Below are positions 11,755 to 27,185 of a DNA stretch of 64,000 bases, in pieces (position 1 is the stretch's first letter; every line of letters starts with the position of its first letter). Under the pieces are notes generated by a model. That model saw only the letters and a list, made by a program, of their open reading frames with translations, did not search any database and had not been told where the DNA came from. The stretch covers positions 2,346,001 to 2,410,000 of the forward strand of contig NZ_CP020477.1 in the NCBI RefSeq assembly GCF_002116695.1. Reading direction: 5' to 3'. This stretch comes from Acidianus manzaensis. Lineage in GTDB: Archaea; Thermoproteota; Thermoprotei_A; Sulfolobales; Sulfolobaceae. A program made the translations under genes and the position numbers.

Positions 11755-13377
11755 CTATTTACAATGTTCCTTTATAAATTCTACAGTTTCTTTAATCGAA
11801 TCTACATAATTTTCTATCTGTTGAAATCCATGTCCTTCATCCTTATAAACCTTATATTTGACTTGCTTACCTAATTTTTCTAATTCTTTTACAATTTGTA
11901 ATGTTTCTTCTACTGGGCATCTAGGATCGTTTTCTCCAGCCAATATCATTAATGGAGACTTTATTCTATCTATAAAGAATATGGGAGACCTATCTCTTAA
12001 TAAATTTTCATCATCACCCATTTTAATCTCATCGTATTGCCTTAATACTTCTCTTTCAAACTTCTTTTCAGTAAACCAATTAACAAAAGGAACTACTGCT
12101 ACTGCTGAACACCATAAATCTGGATATTTCGTTATAGCCATCATAGTCAGATATCCCCCATAGCTTCCTCCAGTTACGGCAACCTTTACATTACCTAATA
12201 ACTTAACTGAATTTATTACATCTATTAAATCTCCACCGCCTAAATCTTTATCATTCAAATGATTGAATTTTCTACCGTAGCCTGTAGATCCTCTAAAATT
12301 TGGGCAAATAACTTTAAATCCATTTTGTACAAATAATTGTATCTCAGGATTAAAATAATCTATACATTCCCAATCTGGACCACCATGAATATATACAACT
12401 CCTTTTGAATCATTCTCTGATTTCTCATATAGTAACGCATGAATTTCTATACCATTACTATCATATTTCACTTTTTTAGGTTTTACGAAACCTCTGTTAT
12501 CTATATTCTCCATAGAATTGGTTAATTTTTCTACTTTTTCTTTAAATCTAAAGATATCAAAGGAATGATTGTAACTGGAACCTAAAAAATATAGGTATCC
12601 ATTATCGCTTTTTAGCTCAGAATTATAGCCTTCTGCTAAGATGATGTTGTTATTGTTTAAAATTTCATATTCTCCATTATTGTCTCTAATATAAGTTATT
12701 CCATTGTAAGGAATAGCTTCGTATATTTCATGGTTTTCTTCTATCAGTGTAGAAATCTGTTTAGTTCTTATGTTATATTTATATAGACTTAGATAATTTT
12801 TATGGTTAGATAAAAACATAAATTCTTCATCATTAATAAAGCATTGAGAGCTTGAAGGGTATTGTTCAGAGTTTGGAAAAGAGATTTTATCAATTATATT
12901 TCCGTATAAATCGGAAATGAATATATCATTATCATATATTCCTTGACTATACACTACATATTTTCCTGAAGAACAAAAATTTGATACCGGTAGCTTTCCT
13001 TTGCTTATCTTTATTATTTCTTCGTAATTTTTCATATAATATAAATGAATAGTATCGTCCTCTCTATTTGAAAGAAATAAGAATCCAGAATTTATAGGAT
13101 AAGGAGAATTATTATCGAAAGAATCATCTAATATAGAGTTTATTTTACCACTTTCCCATAATAATATTTTTCTTTTTTCTTCACCTGTTGGATCCAAAGT
13201 TATCAATGCTTTATTTTTATTTATCCATTTTACTGAATCTGCATAACCATTTAAATTGATTTTTTCTCCATTAATTACAACTATAGGTTTATTTTCTCTT
13301 ACTACATAAGCTAGATTTGAATTTAGAATATCGTACTCATATATAGGCTTTATTTTAAATAAATCATCGTATTCCAT
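11755..13377 (-). CDS. S9-family serine peptidase (acylaminoacyl-peptidase/prolyl oligopeptidase type)
   Basis: The protein has an N-terminal beta-propeller of about 300 residues and a C-terminal alpha/beta-hydrolase domain. The triad is visible, numbered from the chosen start: Ser405 in GGSYGG, Asp484 in AGENDPRCP, His516 in KDEGHGF. It lacks a signal peptide, so it is cytosolic and probably removes acyl-amino acids or cleaves short peptides. I place the start at ATG 13377 (MEYDDLFKI), 16 codons inside the longest frame, because TTTATTAATT lies about 28-37 bp upstream of it, giving a leaderless transcript. The product is then 540 residues. Confidence 0.88.
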   Translation of the reverse strand: MEYDDLFKIKPIYEYDILNSNLAYVVRENKPIVVINGEKINLNGYADSVKWINKNKALITLDPTGEEKRKILLWESGKINSILDDSFDNNSPYPINSGFLFLSNREDDTIHLYYMKNYEEIIKISKGKLPVSNFCSSGKYVVYSQGIYDNDIFISDLYGNIIDKISFPNSEQYPSSSQCFINDEEFMFLSNHKNYLSLYKYNIRTKQISTLIEENHEIYEAIPYNGITYIRDNNGEYEILNNNNIILAEGYNSELKSDNGYLYFLGSSYNHSFDIFRFKEKVEKLTNSMENIDNRGFVKPKKVKYDSNGIEIHALLYEKSENDSKGVVYIHGGPDWECIDYFNPEIQLFVQNGFKVICPNFRGSTGYGRKFNHLNDKDLGGGDLIDVINSVKLLGNVKVAVTGGSYGGYLTMMAITKYPDLWCSAVAVVPFVNWFTEKKFEREVLRQYDEIKMGDDENLLRDRSPIFFIDRIKSPLMILAGENDPRCPVEETLQIVKELEKLGKQVKYKVYKDEGHGFQQIENYVDSIKETVEFIKEHCK

Positions 13378-13457
13378 TTTTGATCGATAAATAAAATGAT
13401 TGTGAATTAATAAACGTTGAAACAAACATGCATAGAGCTTTTATATTTTCTATGTAT

Positions 13458-14126
13458 TTAGATTTCTAACGAATTTATTTTATTTTCTTCTCTTATTAAT
13501 TCTTTTAAGCTTTTTACCTTATTTTCTCTTATGTCTGGATAAAAATTCTGTCTATCTATTAACATTCCTTGTATTCCCGCTCTTTTTGCTCCTATGTAAT
13601 CTATTTCATAAATATCGCCCAAATGGAAGTCTGGATATTCTTTGGATTTTTCTAACGCTTTGAAAAATATTTTAGGATGAGGTTTAACTAGTTTTACTTC
13701 AAATGAAAGTACTAGTCCATCAAAATATTTCATTAATTCAAACTTATCTATTAGTTTGTAAATTCCTTTACTGGCATTACTTACTAAAATTATTTTATAT
13801 CCAAGAGATTTATAGCTCTCTAAAAAGTCAATAGTATCGTCATATAGAAAAGGCTCTCCATCTCTTATTCTTGCTTTATCTAATTCTTTTAACAATTTTT
13901 CCCTAGGAGTAATGCCTAAATGGTAAAGGAAATCTTTTAGATCTACTACATCCCTTCCTTCTTCGTCAGGAAAGTTGTTTTTTGACATTGCTTTAACGTA
14001 AGCTCTAAATACTTTATCTAATGAGACATTATTATTGTAATCTTTTATAATATCATAAACTTTCTCATAGAATGATGGTTTAAATCCTACTAGTGTATAT
14101 CCGAAGTCTACAAAGATGCTTGGCAT
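13458..14126 (-). CDS. HAD-superfamily hydrolase
   Basis: A 222-residue haloacid-dehalogenase-type phosphatase. Motif I is FVDFGYTL (the position of the usual second Asp is Gly, as in some dehalogenase-like members), motif II is ILVSNAS, motif III is the lysine in LVKPHPKIF, and motif IV is [15 protein letters not shown] helical cap lies between motifs I and II. The ATG at 14126 was preferred over a TTG two codons upstream because TTAAATATC lies 24-32 bp before it. The substrate is unknown; small phosphorylated metabolites are usual for the family. Confidence 0.85.
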   Translation of the reverse strand: MPSIFVDFGYTLVGFKPSFYEKVYDIIKDYNNNVSLDKVFRAYVKAMSKNNFPDEEGRDVVDLKDFLYHLGITPREKLLKELDKARIRDGEPFLYDDTIDFLESYKSLGYKIILVSNASKGIYKLIDKFELMKYFDGLVLSFEVKLVKPHPKIFFKALEKSKEYPDFHLGDIYEIDYIGAKRAGIQGMLIDRQNFYPDIRENKVKSLKELIREENKINSLEI

Positions 14127-14324
14127 AATCAATTTTTATTATTCTTTTTGATATTTAAGGTTTCTGATCTAGAAATTAAAATAAGTTTAATATGCTTATA
14201 CTTTATGCTAAAGATAATGATAAAAACTTTCATTTTATAAAAATTTTTTTATCTATAATAAATGAAAAAGAAATTTATAAGTATAGTAAGAAATGCTTAA
14301 AAAATCTGAGTTGAATATAAACAT

Positions 14325-15299
14325 ATGAGGACAGTTATTTTAGGTGGAGGATTTGCAGGCCTTTCCGCATTTAAAACGCATGATTCAATACTGATAGATG
14401 ATAAAGATTACTTTGTATTAACACACAGACTAGTTGACGTAGTAAAGACAGGAAATCCAGAAATAGCTAAAATTCCATACAAAAACGTTTTGAGAGCTAC
14501 TGTAAAAAACATAGATTTTAAAAATAAAAAAGTAATAACATCAGGGGGAGAACTAAATTATGATAAGTTAATTATATCTTTAGGTTATACTCAAAAAATA
14601 TTTCCTAACACGGATAAAATAGAAAATGTTGAAGATGCACTTTATCTCAGAGAAAAAATCATGAATGCGAGAAAAATTGCGATAATTGGTGGTGGTCCAT
14701 TAGGAGTAGAATTAGCCAGTGTAAGTATACAATTAGGAAAGAAGAAGGACAAAGTATATCTAATTGAGGGACAAGATAGACTATTAAGTTTTATGAATTA
14801 TAAGGCTTCTAATTATGCTTTGAATAAATTACAAGAACTTGGAGTAGATGTCATGCTAAAAACTAAAGTAGATTCTATTTCGCAGGGAGTAATAGAAACA
14901 TCAGAAGGAAAAATAGATGCCGATATTATAATATCTTCAATAGGATTTAAAGGATCCCCACTTATATCTGAATTAGGCTTAAGTAATATAAATAGTAGAA
15001 TGCTTGTTGACGAATATTTACAATCAGTAGATTACGAAGACGTTTATGGAGCAGGAGATTCAGCTACTACTAAATCATTTATTCCGATGTCAGCACAAGT
15101 GGCAGTACAAGCAGGTAGAAGAGCAATGCTTAACGCAATAGGTATAGAGGATAAATTCAGATTTAAGCAATACGCAATAATAGTTAGAATAGGAGAAGAC
15201 TATTTCGGAGATTTACTTGGAACATTCGTTCAAGGAAAAATAGCTAAATTAGCAGAAGAATATGGAATACACAGAGCTGTGAGATTACTAAATCAATAA
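14325..15299 (+). CDS. FAD-dependent NAD(P)H oxidoreductase, type II NADH dehydrogenase-like
   Basis: The 324-residue flavoprotein has two dinucleotide-binding motifs: FAD site VILGGGFAGLS (4-14) and NAD(P)H site IAIIGGGPLGVELA (about 120-133). A C-terminal FAD motif reads DVYGAGDSAT (about 240-249). The pattern matches pyridine-nucleotide-disulphide-oxidoreductase-fold enzymes of the NDH-2/sulfide:quinone reductase group. No CxxxxC redox disulphide or conserved SQR cysteines are seen, favouring NADH:quinone oxidoreductase. It is short for NDH-2 (usually about 400), so membrane attachment and acceptor are uncertain. A single gene with its own upstream region. Confidence 0.82.
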   Translation: MRTVILGGGFAGLSAFKTHDSILIDDKDYFVLTHRLVDVVKTGNPEIAKIPYKNVLRATVKNIDFKNKKVITSGGELNYDKLIISLGYTQKIFPNTDKIENVEDALYLREKIMNARKIAIIGGGPLGVELASVSIQLGKKKDKVYLIEGQDRLLSFMNYKASNYALNKLQELGVDVMLKTKVDSISQGVIETSEGKIDADIIISSIGFKGSPLISELGLSNINSRMLVDEYLQSVDYEDVYGAGDSATTKSFIPMSAQVAVQAGRRAMLNAIGIEDKFRFKQYAIIVRIGEDYFGDLLGTFVQGKIAKLAEEYGIHRAVRLLNQ

Positions 15300-15573
15300 A
15301 CATAATATAGACAATATTAATAAAATAATAATATATCTTTAAATAGTATTTCTATTATAATATCTATTCAATATATTTTGTTTTCTTATATAATTCGCTT
15401 CTTTATCTAGTCGTAAAATAAAATTGTAATTATAAAAAATGCACAACAATTTCGTTCTTAACATGAGTATTTTCAAAAATGAGTAATATTTAGTCTATAT
15501 AGTATTTTATAATTGACAAGAACTATGTAAGAAATCCTTATTATCTGTTTTTAAAGTAGTAGGATAGATAATT

Positions 15574-16364
15574 ATGGGTTTTAATGGTATAAGCGGAATA
15601 GTAAATGCCCCTGGAGAATTACCTTGGGAACTAGTTCTTTTGTATTTTGCTGTTGCAATAGCAATAGCATTTTTATTTGGTAAGAAAACTGGAGGACTTA
15701 GAGGATTTTCAACATTAGACTTAGTTTATATAGGAATTGGTGCAGCGTTTTCAGTAGTTTGGGAATTCTATATAGGTGCATTTCTAGGAAAATTTATTCC
15801 AAGTAATCCTTTTATTAATGTAGGATTTTTAGGCAGATTATTAATAGTATTTATAGTAGCTGGATTAGTAAGAAAAGTAGGAACAGGCATATTAAGTCTA
15901 GCTATTTTTGATATTTTAGGAGATTTATTCCATTATGGTTTTGGTGGAGAACCAATTTTTCTAATATACGAAAGTTTAACATATGGATTATTTGTAGATC
16001 TGTTAATAGCAGCTACAGGTGGACAACCATTTGGAATATCAAGTTTCAAGGGAATAAGTAGAGCACGAGGTAAAACAACGATAGCTAAAGCCTCATCAGG
16101 ATCGGAAGAGGAAGAAGAGTATTCCGGAAACATGTATAAGCCTATAGCTTATGGTTTAGGTGCTATAGAAGGTGCTATAATTGGAGCGTTATGGGCGTTT
16201 CCTGATCCGTTATTTTATGATGGCTTCTTTAAGCCATTTTTATATGGTGGTTATGTGAACTGGGGTAAGATAATATTTACTATAGAGGCTTTCTTACCTG
16301 GAGATATAATAATGGGAATTATAGCTGGAGTACTTGCAATAATTATTGCAAGGGCGGTAGGGCA

Positions 16365-16368
<4 letters not shown>
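15574..16368 (+). CDS. ECF transporter substrate-binding (S) component, YkoE-like
   Basis: About six membrane helices in 264 residues, with a cytoplasmic acidic loop (SGSEEEEEYS) before the last pair. The pattern FIVAGLVRKVGTGILSLAI ... GLFVDLLIAA resembles the YkoE family of S components. The next gene encodes a fused double ATPase and the third a T component, the same three-part layout as bacterial YkoEDC, which imports thiamine or its hydroxymethylpyrimidine precursor. A thiamine-related substrate is therefore likely but not proven. The start ATG follows TTTTTAAAG by about 24 bp, indicating a leaderless operon promoter. The end overlaps the ATPase gene by 4 bp. Confidence 0.75.
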
Positions 16369-18909
<2,541 letters not shown>

Positions 18910-18910
18910 A

Positions 18911-20506
18911 ATGAACTCATATAATTTCTGTATGATAAGTAAAATAAAAATAGATAAAAAAATATTATCCCTATTTTTTGTTCTTTTTCTTTTTGTTCTT
19001 CCTATTTATCATTCTCAGTCTACTCAAACTCCGATAAAGCATGTTGTTATAATAATAGAGGAAAATCATTCATTTGATAACATCTTTGGAACTTATCCAT
19101 TTGGATGGCCTCCTAAGATAAATAATATAACACTTTCAGTTATGGAGCCAGAAGGGCTGTACAATAATTATACTCAGCTAGAGAATTCGAAGAATGGAGT
19201 TTTAGGTTATATAACTGTTCCTAATGTTCCATGGTTCCCACTATTTGGGAATTCTCATCCTTATTATGCAGATGCATGGGATACGGTAGATCCTTACGAA
19301 GGCTGGACATCATATCATGGAGATTATTGGTTTGATACTGAAGATGGTTTCGTTTATTATTCTGGTCCCCAAAGTATGGCATATTTCTCTTATCAACAAG
19401 TTGGTCTGTTATGGGACTATGCTGAAGAATATACATTAGCAGATAATTATTACTCTCCAGTTCTAGGATTAACAGAACCTAATAGGATAGCTTATATGAT
19501 AGGACAACCACCAAACTTCTATAGTGATGACGTTTGTAATGCAATTCCATTTAAAGAAAGTATAATGTACCAATTACAAGAATATAATATAACCTGGGGA
19601 TATTTTGCTTATGGCTATAGTGGTCAAATACCATGGCCAATAGGAGCATTCATAGGAATAAGTCAATATCAAAATCACTTCCATTCCCTAACTACATTTT
19701 ATGAGGATTTACAAGATGGAAATCTTCCAGCAGTAAGTTGGGTAATGTACATAACTGGATATGACGATCAGTATGACATGCATCCTCCCTATAATATAAC
19801 TGCAGGCGCAGTAGAGTTAACTCAAACTATTAATGCTATTATGGAGAGTCCTTATTGGAATTCTACTGTAATTTTCATAACTTTTGACGAAGGTGGCGGA
19901 TATTATGATCAAATTACTCCTCCATCAATTAATCACTACGGATTAGGACAGAGGATTCCTTTACTTATTATATCTCCATATGCTAAAGAAGCATGGATTA
20001 ATAATTATACATTAAGTGGATATACTTTATTAGGCTTCATAGACTATAATTGGCATTTACCATACTTTACAAAATGGGTAGAGGAAAGTGATGTTCAAGG
20101 TTTACTTAAATCCTTTAATTTTAGCAAACCTAGGCCACCAATAATTTTAGGACCAAACAATTGGACATATCCTATACCATTACAATATCCAGTACATTAT
20201 GGATATATTGCTTTGGTTAATCCTCATGTAGGATTTGCTCAGGTATATTCTGCACCAGAATTAGATTTACTTCTGCCATTAGAAATTATAGCATTTGGAT
20301 TGACTTTTGCATCATTCAAAATTAAAAAAGTGTTATTGCCAGGATTATTGCTTATGTTAATAACCTTAGGAATAGCAGGATTTCTAGATTATTCAAATAA
20401 CATTTACTCTTTCGTAACAGAATATTACATGTATTCGTCTTTAATTGGATTTTTGATTTCCGGAATATTAGCATTAAAAAGATATAGAGTGTACTTAAAA
20501 AGGTAA
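18911..20506 (+). CDS. Secreted phosphoesterase (phospholipase C/acid phosphatase family)
   Basis: The protein belongs to the phosphoesterase family that includes phospholipase C and AcpA acid phosphatases. After a signal-like hydrophobic stretch (about residues 18-35) comes VVIIIEENHSFDNIFGTYP, the metal-site motif, then FITFDEGGGYYDQITPP and GQRIPLLIISPYA. Three helices close the C-terminus, so the enzyme probably stays membrane-attached with its active domain outside. I start at ATG 18911, 1 bp after the EcfT stop; the longer frame from 18872 would overlap ecfT. As part of the ECF operon it may release a phosphorylated nutrient for uptake (inference). Confidence 0.85.
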   Translation: MNSYNFCMISKIKIDKKILSLFFVLFLFVLPIYHSQSTQTPIKHVVIIIEENHSFDNIFGTYPFGWPPKINNITLSVMEPEGLYNNYTQLENSKNGVLGYITVPNVPWFPLFGNSHPYYADAWDTVDPYEGWTSYHGDYWFDTEDGFVYYSGPQSMAYFSYQQVGLLWDYAEEYTLADNYYSPVLGLTEPNRIAYMIGQPPNFYSDDVCNAIPFKESIMYQLQEYNITWGYFAYGYSGQIPWPIGAFIGISQYQNHFHSLTTFYEDLQDGNLPAVSWVMYITGYDDQYDMHPPYNITAGAVELTQTINAIMESPYWNSTVIFITFDEGGGYYDQITPPSINHYGLGQRIPLLIISPYAKEAWINNYTLSGYTLLGFIDYNWHLPYFTKWVEESDVQGLLKSFNFSKPRPPIILGPNNWTYPIPLQYPVHYGYIALVNPHVGFAQVYSAPELDLLLPLEIIAFGLTFASFKIKKVLLPGLLLMLITLGIAGFLDYSNNIYSFVTEYYMYSSLIGFLISGILALKRYRVYLKR

Positions 20507-20510
20507 TAGC

Positions 20511-21038
20511 ATGGATACTGTAGCATTTTTAGCATCTTTTTTGCCTTGTTCTTTTGAAGGATTTGAAATGTCTCTTTTTTCTTATTTAGGATATTCTTCA
20601 AATAGTAAAATGGGAAATTTAGGTACTATAGCTGGAATTATTGGTATACTTCTTTTAATTTATATAACGTATCTCTTATTACCGATATTAATTACCGATA
20701 CAAGTGAATATATTATCAAAATGCTCCTAGGTTTTTTGCTTATAGCCATGGCTAGCATATTTTTCTTTAGGGATTATCCTGAACCTAAAGGAGCTTTTCT
20801 TACATCTTCTATTGGAATAATTGCGGAAGGTATAGAAGTTGATATTTTTACTGTAAGCGCATGGATAATGACTGGTGATGCATTAATGTCAATACTTGGT
20901 GGAATAACGGGATTTTTATGGACTCTAACACTTTTTAGACTTTTTACATTTAAATTTCCTAGAAAAATTATGAGAGGAATAGCAATAACACTATTATACA
21001 CAGTGGGTTTTGTTATACTAACTAGTGGTTTGATTTGA
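20511..21038 (+). CDS. Membrane protein with two EGxE motifs
   Basis: An uncharacterised 175-residue protein with about six membrane segments. Its two halves carry similar acidic motifs: PCSFEGFEMSLFSYLG near the start and IIAEGIEVDIFTVSAW near residue 105. The spacing looks like a 3+3 helix internal duplication, and EGxE motifs of this type occur in oxidase-dependent iron permeases of the Ftr1 family (REGLE). The arginine typical of Ftr1 is missing. A cation or metal transport role is a guess. It lies 4 bp after the phosphoesterase gene and overlaps the next gene by 4 bp. Confidence 0.7.
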   Translation: MDTVAFLASFLPCSFEGFEMSLFSYLGYSSNSKMGNLGTIAGIIGILLLIYITYLLLPILITDTSEYIIKMLLGFLLIAMASIFFFRDYPEPKGAFLTSSIGIIAEGIEVDIFTVSAWIMTGDALMSILGGITGFLWTLTLFRLFTFKFPRKIMRGIAITLLYTVGFVILTSGLI

Positions 21039-21607
21039 TTTCTAGATATTTATCTATCATTTTTCATCCATCAGTTTCAACATTTATAGGTTTTTTAATA
21101 TTAATTTTGGGAAAAGGGTACAGATTGTATGATTTAATTGTACTTACGTTTTTCTTTTCAATATATCCATTTCTAGTGACTTTAGTTTTAAAGAAAATGG
21201 GTAAGTTATCAGATTTGCTTATACGAAGACGAGAAGAAAGATTTTTACCAATACTGCTTTCTTTAATAGGTTATATCCTTGGAATTATATTAGCTCTTCC
21301 TATAAATTTGATTTCATACATAGCTATTTCCTACGTTATAAATACTGTAATTATTCTTGGGATAACCACTAAATGTAAAATAAGTATTCACGTTGCTACG
21401 ATAACTGGTATGGTAGTTGCGATTATAATGGTATTTTCAGACATCATTTTTCTGCCATTATTATCTTTGCCAATAATTGTTGGTTGGGCTAGAATAAAGG
21501 AAAAAGCTCATACTTTAAAACAAGTAATCATGGGAGGTATATTGTCATTCCTATTAACTTTTATCGAATTATCTTTATTCTTTGCTATATTTAATCACTT
21601 AAAATAA
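21035..21607 (+). CDS. PAP2-like membrane phosphatase
   Basis: A 190-residue membrane protein that starts with TTG in a TTGA overlap with the previous stop. It carries PAP2-type signatures in relaxed form: a basic RRREERFLP segment (domain C1-like), ISIHVATITG (C2-like, catalytic-site His) and WARIKEKAHTLKQVIMGG (C3-like with Arg and His). PAP2 enzymes remove phosphate from lipid or nucleotide phosphates on the outer membrane face. With the secreted phosphoesterase upstream, it makes two putative phosphatases in the same ECF operon. Last gene of the operon. Confidence 0.7.
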   Translation: MISRYLSIIFHPSVSTFIGFLILILGKGYRLYDLIVLTFFFSIYPFLVTLVLKKMGKLSDLLIRRREERFLPILLSLIGYILGIILALPINLISYIAISYVINTVIILGITTKCKISIHVATITGMVVAIIMVFSDIIFLPLLSLPIIVGWARIKEKAHTLKQVIMGGILSFLLTFIELSLFFAIFNHLK

Positions 21608-21661
21608 AAGAGTGGAGATCTTTGTTTTAAGATATAAATATTATTAAAATAAATTATACTT

Positions 21662-22369
21662 ATGTGTAGAATGTTTGCTTATTACGGTTTTTCTAGTCAG
21701 AGAGTAAAAGAATTATTTGAATGTTTAAAGAAATCAGCATCAAACGATGTATATTATCCTAAGCCTCATGAAGATGGCTGGGGATTTATTCTTTTAACTA
21801 AAGATAAATTAATTCATTATAGAGATGTAAATCCAATATTTTTTGTTGATGATTTTCCTCTCAATCTTAAAGATGAAGAGATGATGATAATAGTTCATGC
21901 TAGACAAGCTTCTGACAAGAAACTAGTATCTTCCTTTTTCTCTCATCCATACTTAGAAACTAATGAAAAGTATATTTTCTACTTAGCTCATAATGGAAGT
22001 GTAGATAAGGAGAAAATTGCAAAAGAATTGAATATTGAATCTAATTACTTAGTAGATAGTGAGCTACTTCTTAAGTATTTAGTGCAAAGAGAAAATTATG
22101 ACAAAATAAAAGAATATACTAAATCATCTTTAAACATAATTTTATTAAAAATAAAAAGAGAAAATAGAGAGGCAGAATTATCTTTTATGAATTATTATAA
22201 TGAAGAATATATCAAAACTAAAAATGTTAATGAAAAATATTATGTAATGTTTTATAGTAATAAAAATGGTAATGCAGTATTTTCATCTACTTTAGCTCAC
22301 TATTGTGGAGAAGGAAAGGAAGTGGAAAAAGGAAAAATGATAGAACTTGGTAAAATGTTTATCAGATAA
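21662..22369 (+). CDS. Class-II glutamine amidotransferase domain protein
   Basis: The protein begins MCRMFAYYG, so Cys2 becomes the N-terminal nucleophile after Met removal. Other Ntn-amidotransferase features are HEDGWGF, MIIVHARQASD and FYLAHNGSVD. At 235 residues it contains only the glutaminase domain, as in YafJ/EgtC-like proteins, without a fused synthase. Which amide product or partner it serves is unknown. An A/T-rich TATA tract (AAGATATAAATATT) lies 20-35 bp upstream, suggesting a leaderless monocistronic or short transcript. Confidence 0.87.
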   Translation: MCRMFAYYGFSSQRVKELFECLKKSASNDVYYPKPHEDGWGFILLTKDKLIHYRDVNPIFFVDDFPLNLKDEEMMIIVHARQASDKKLVSSFFSHPYLETNEKYIFYLAHNGSVDKEKIAKELNIESNYLVDSELLLKYLVQRENYDKIKEYTKSSLNIILLKIKRENREAELSFMNYYNEEYIKTKNVNEKYYVMFYSNKNGNAVFSSTLAHYCGEGKEVEKGKMIELGKMFIR

Positions 22370-22405
22370 GTTAGGCTATATATGAATATATATTCTACAT
22401 AATTT

Positions 22406-22699
22406 ATGAATAATATAGAGAAAAAATATATAGTTCAGGAAAAATTCTGTCAATTTATGAATAATTTTATTATAATAACTAGTTTAGCCTTAGTTGTAGA
22501 GCTAATTCTATTCTCTAGGTTATACTTTCCTTTTATTATAGTGCTACTATCGATTTTTCTATTAAGTCTTAAATTTAATAGGTATTCGATTCCTCTTGCA
22601 ATATCGTCATTATTTATTCCCATGTTTTTGCATAATTTAATATATTTTGGATTATCATTAGAAGTATTTTTAGCTATAGTATGTAAAAAGAGGGATTGA
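22406..22699 (+). CDS. Small membrane protein, unknown function
   Basis: A 97-residue ORF with three hydrophobic stretches (about 19-38, 40-60, 65-92) separated by short polar turns, a basic N-terminus and a C-terminal CKKRD. No family is recognised. It follows the amidotransferase by 36 bp and ends 3 bp before the convergent HTH gene. Tight packing between two clear genes and a plausible membrane topology support its reality. Confidence 0.55.
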   Translation: MNNIEKKYIVQEKFCQFMNNFIIITSLALVVELILFSRLYFPFIIVLLSIFLLSLKFNRYSIPLAISSLFIPMFLHNLIYFGLSLEVFLAIVCKKRD

Positions 22700-22702
22700 T
22701 AA

Positions 22703-23689
22703 TTATTTTTTGAATTTTTTTACTAGATATTGAGCTTTCTTTATCATTTCTTCAACATCAAAATTCCATTTTCCTTCAATATATCGATTTTCTGGAATCG
22801 GAAAAGATTTTATATAATTATGCGGAATAATATTTAAATCTATTTGATCTTTCCTTTTTATTCTCGTAATGTATTCTATATATTTAAATAATATTTTATT
22901 TTGACCAATAATATGAGCTAAATATCCATTTCTGGTTTGATAAATTAAATAAAGCTCTGGGATTCTAGATATGTAACTTATAGTGTCCTTTTCTTCAAAA
23001 TAAATAAGCAAAATAAATTCTGGCTTTTGTAAAGTTAATACATAAGATGAGATAATTCCATTAGGGATTATATGTTCCATAACGCGATTTTTAGCTTCTA
23101 AATAAGGAATTTCTAGTTCTTTTGATATTTCTTTTAATGTATATGATGGATACATTTGTTTTTCCTTTATAATTTTTAAGTCTTGACTCTCGATAGTCTT
23201 GGTTGGATCAAAGTTAAAGGAAAAATATTCTCTAGGCGTATCTCTTATTTGGAATTTCCTTTTTTCAAAATTAAACGAAGAATAATCTATCGGATACGTA
23301 AAATGATCGTATATTTTATCCATATTATAATAATATATTACGTCGTAATCTTGCAAATAATCAAGTGGTTTAGTAAAAAAATGTTCTTTTAATGGAGTAG
23401 AAAGAAGAATATTTACAGAATATGGATTTAACAGATTTCTATAAATAAATAAAACAGAACCTTCAAAAAGGTCATAAATATCGCTTGTATTTAAAATATA
23501 ATTCGAATATATTGTTATAAAATATCTGTTTAATCCTATGGTTTCAGTTCTTAATATAGGATATGATGAATAATGAAATGTATTTCTCAATAGTAAAAAA
23601 GTATTTGAGATATCCTGCATATTGTCATATAATAAATCTCCTGATTTCTGCAATTCGTATAAGGTCTTGATTATGTCTGCATTAATCAC
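22703..23689 (-). CDS. Protein with central helix-turn-helix, possible transcription regulator
   Basis: A 328-residue soluble protein with a GTG start. Residues about 195-230 (MYPSYTLKEISKELEIPYLE...) read as an HTH of the Lrp/winged-helix kind. The flanking N- and C-terminal halves are each about 100-130 residues and may be ligand domains. I do not recognise a named family. It is divergent from the fluoride-riboswitch operon, separated by about 350 bp. The 12-mer TAACTTATCTGA (minus-strand sense) lies just upstream of its start and a near copy 100 bp away, possible autoregulatory sites. Confidence 0.6.
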   Translation of the reverse strand: MINADIIKTLYELQKSGDLLYDNMQDISNTFLLLRNTFHYSSYPILRTETIGLNRYFITIYSNYILNTSDIYDLFEGSVLFIYRNLLNPYSVNILLSTPLKEHFFTKPLDYLQDYDVIYYYNMDKIYDHFTYPIDYSSFNFEKRKFQIRDTPREYFSFNFDPTKTIESQDLKIIKEKQMYPSYTLKEISKELEIPYLEAKNRVMEHIIPNGIISSYVLTLQKPEFILLIYFEEKDTISYISRIPELYLIYQTRNGYLAHIIGQNKILFKYIEYITRIKRKDQIDLNIIPHNYIKSFPIPENRYIEGKWNFDVEEMIKKAQYLVKKFKK

Positions 23690-24040
23690 TATTATCAGAT
23701 AAGTTATTGTCTAACATAAATAAAAAATTAGATTATTGAATACTTAATAAGTATATAATTTAATCGTTTGGTTGAGTAGATATTTTTACTATGCTTAAAT
23801 ACTTATCTGAAAACAAGATATGAAGAATACCATTTACTATTACTTGGTACGTTAGTGAATTATTTTATTAAGAATATAAAACTTTGGTAAGATTACGAGT
23901 TAGAAGTTAATTTTTGGAAGAATATAAATATTGCTAATATTAGTAAATATCGTTAATAACTTTTGACCTCTACTTTTTGATATTAATTTGTAATTATGGT
24001 TATAGCAAAAACTTATAAATCATTTTATGAATTATCTTAT
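23690..24040. other. Intergenic region upstream of the fluoride-riboswitch operon
   Basis: About 350 bp between the minus-strand HTH gene and the riboswitch. No convincing ORF. It holds the promoter of the HTH gene, two TAACTTATCTGA-like boxes (23695-23706 and 23801-23810), a palindromic CTAATATTAG near 23936-23945, and the TATA box of the riboswitch transcript at 24012-24020. Confidence 0.6.
24012..24020 (+). promoter_or_regulatory. TATA box of the riboswitch/Ehr operon
   Basis: CTTATAAAT is centred about 25 bp before 24041. Transcription would therefore start at or next to the first base of the aptamer P1 stem, so the RNA has essentially no leader before the riboswitch. Confidence 0.65.
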
Positions 24041-27184
<3,144 letters not shown>

Positions 27185-27185
27185 T

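Noticed and set aside
13378..13425. N-terminal extension of the S9 peptidase to the longest frame start
   Set aside because: The extra 16 residues do not resemble the family, and the promoter TATA position fits the internal ATG at 13377.
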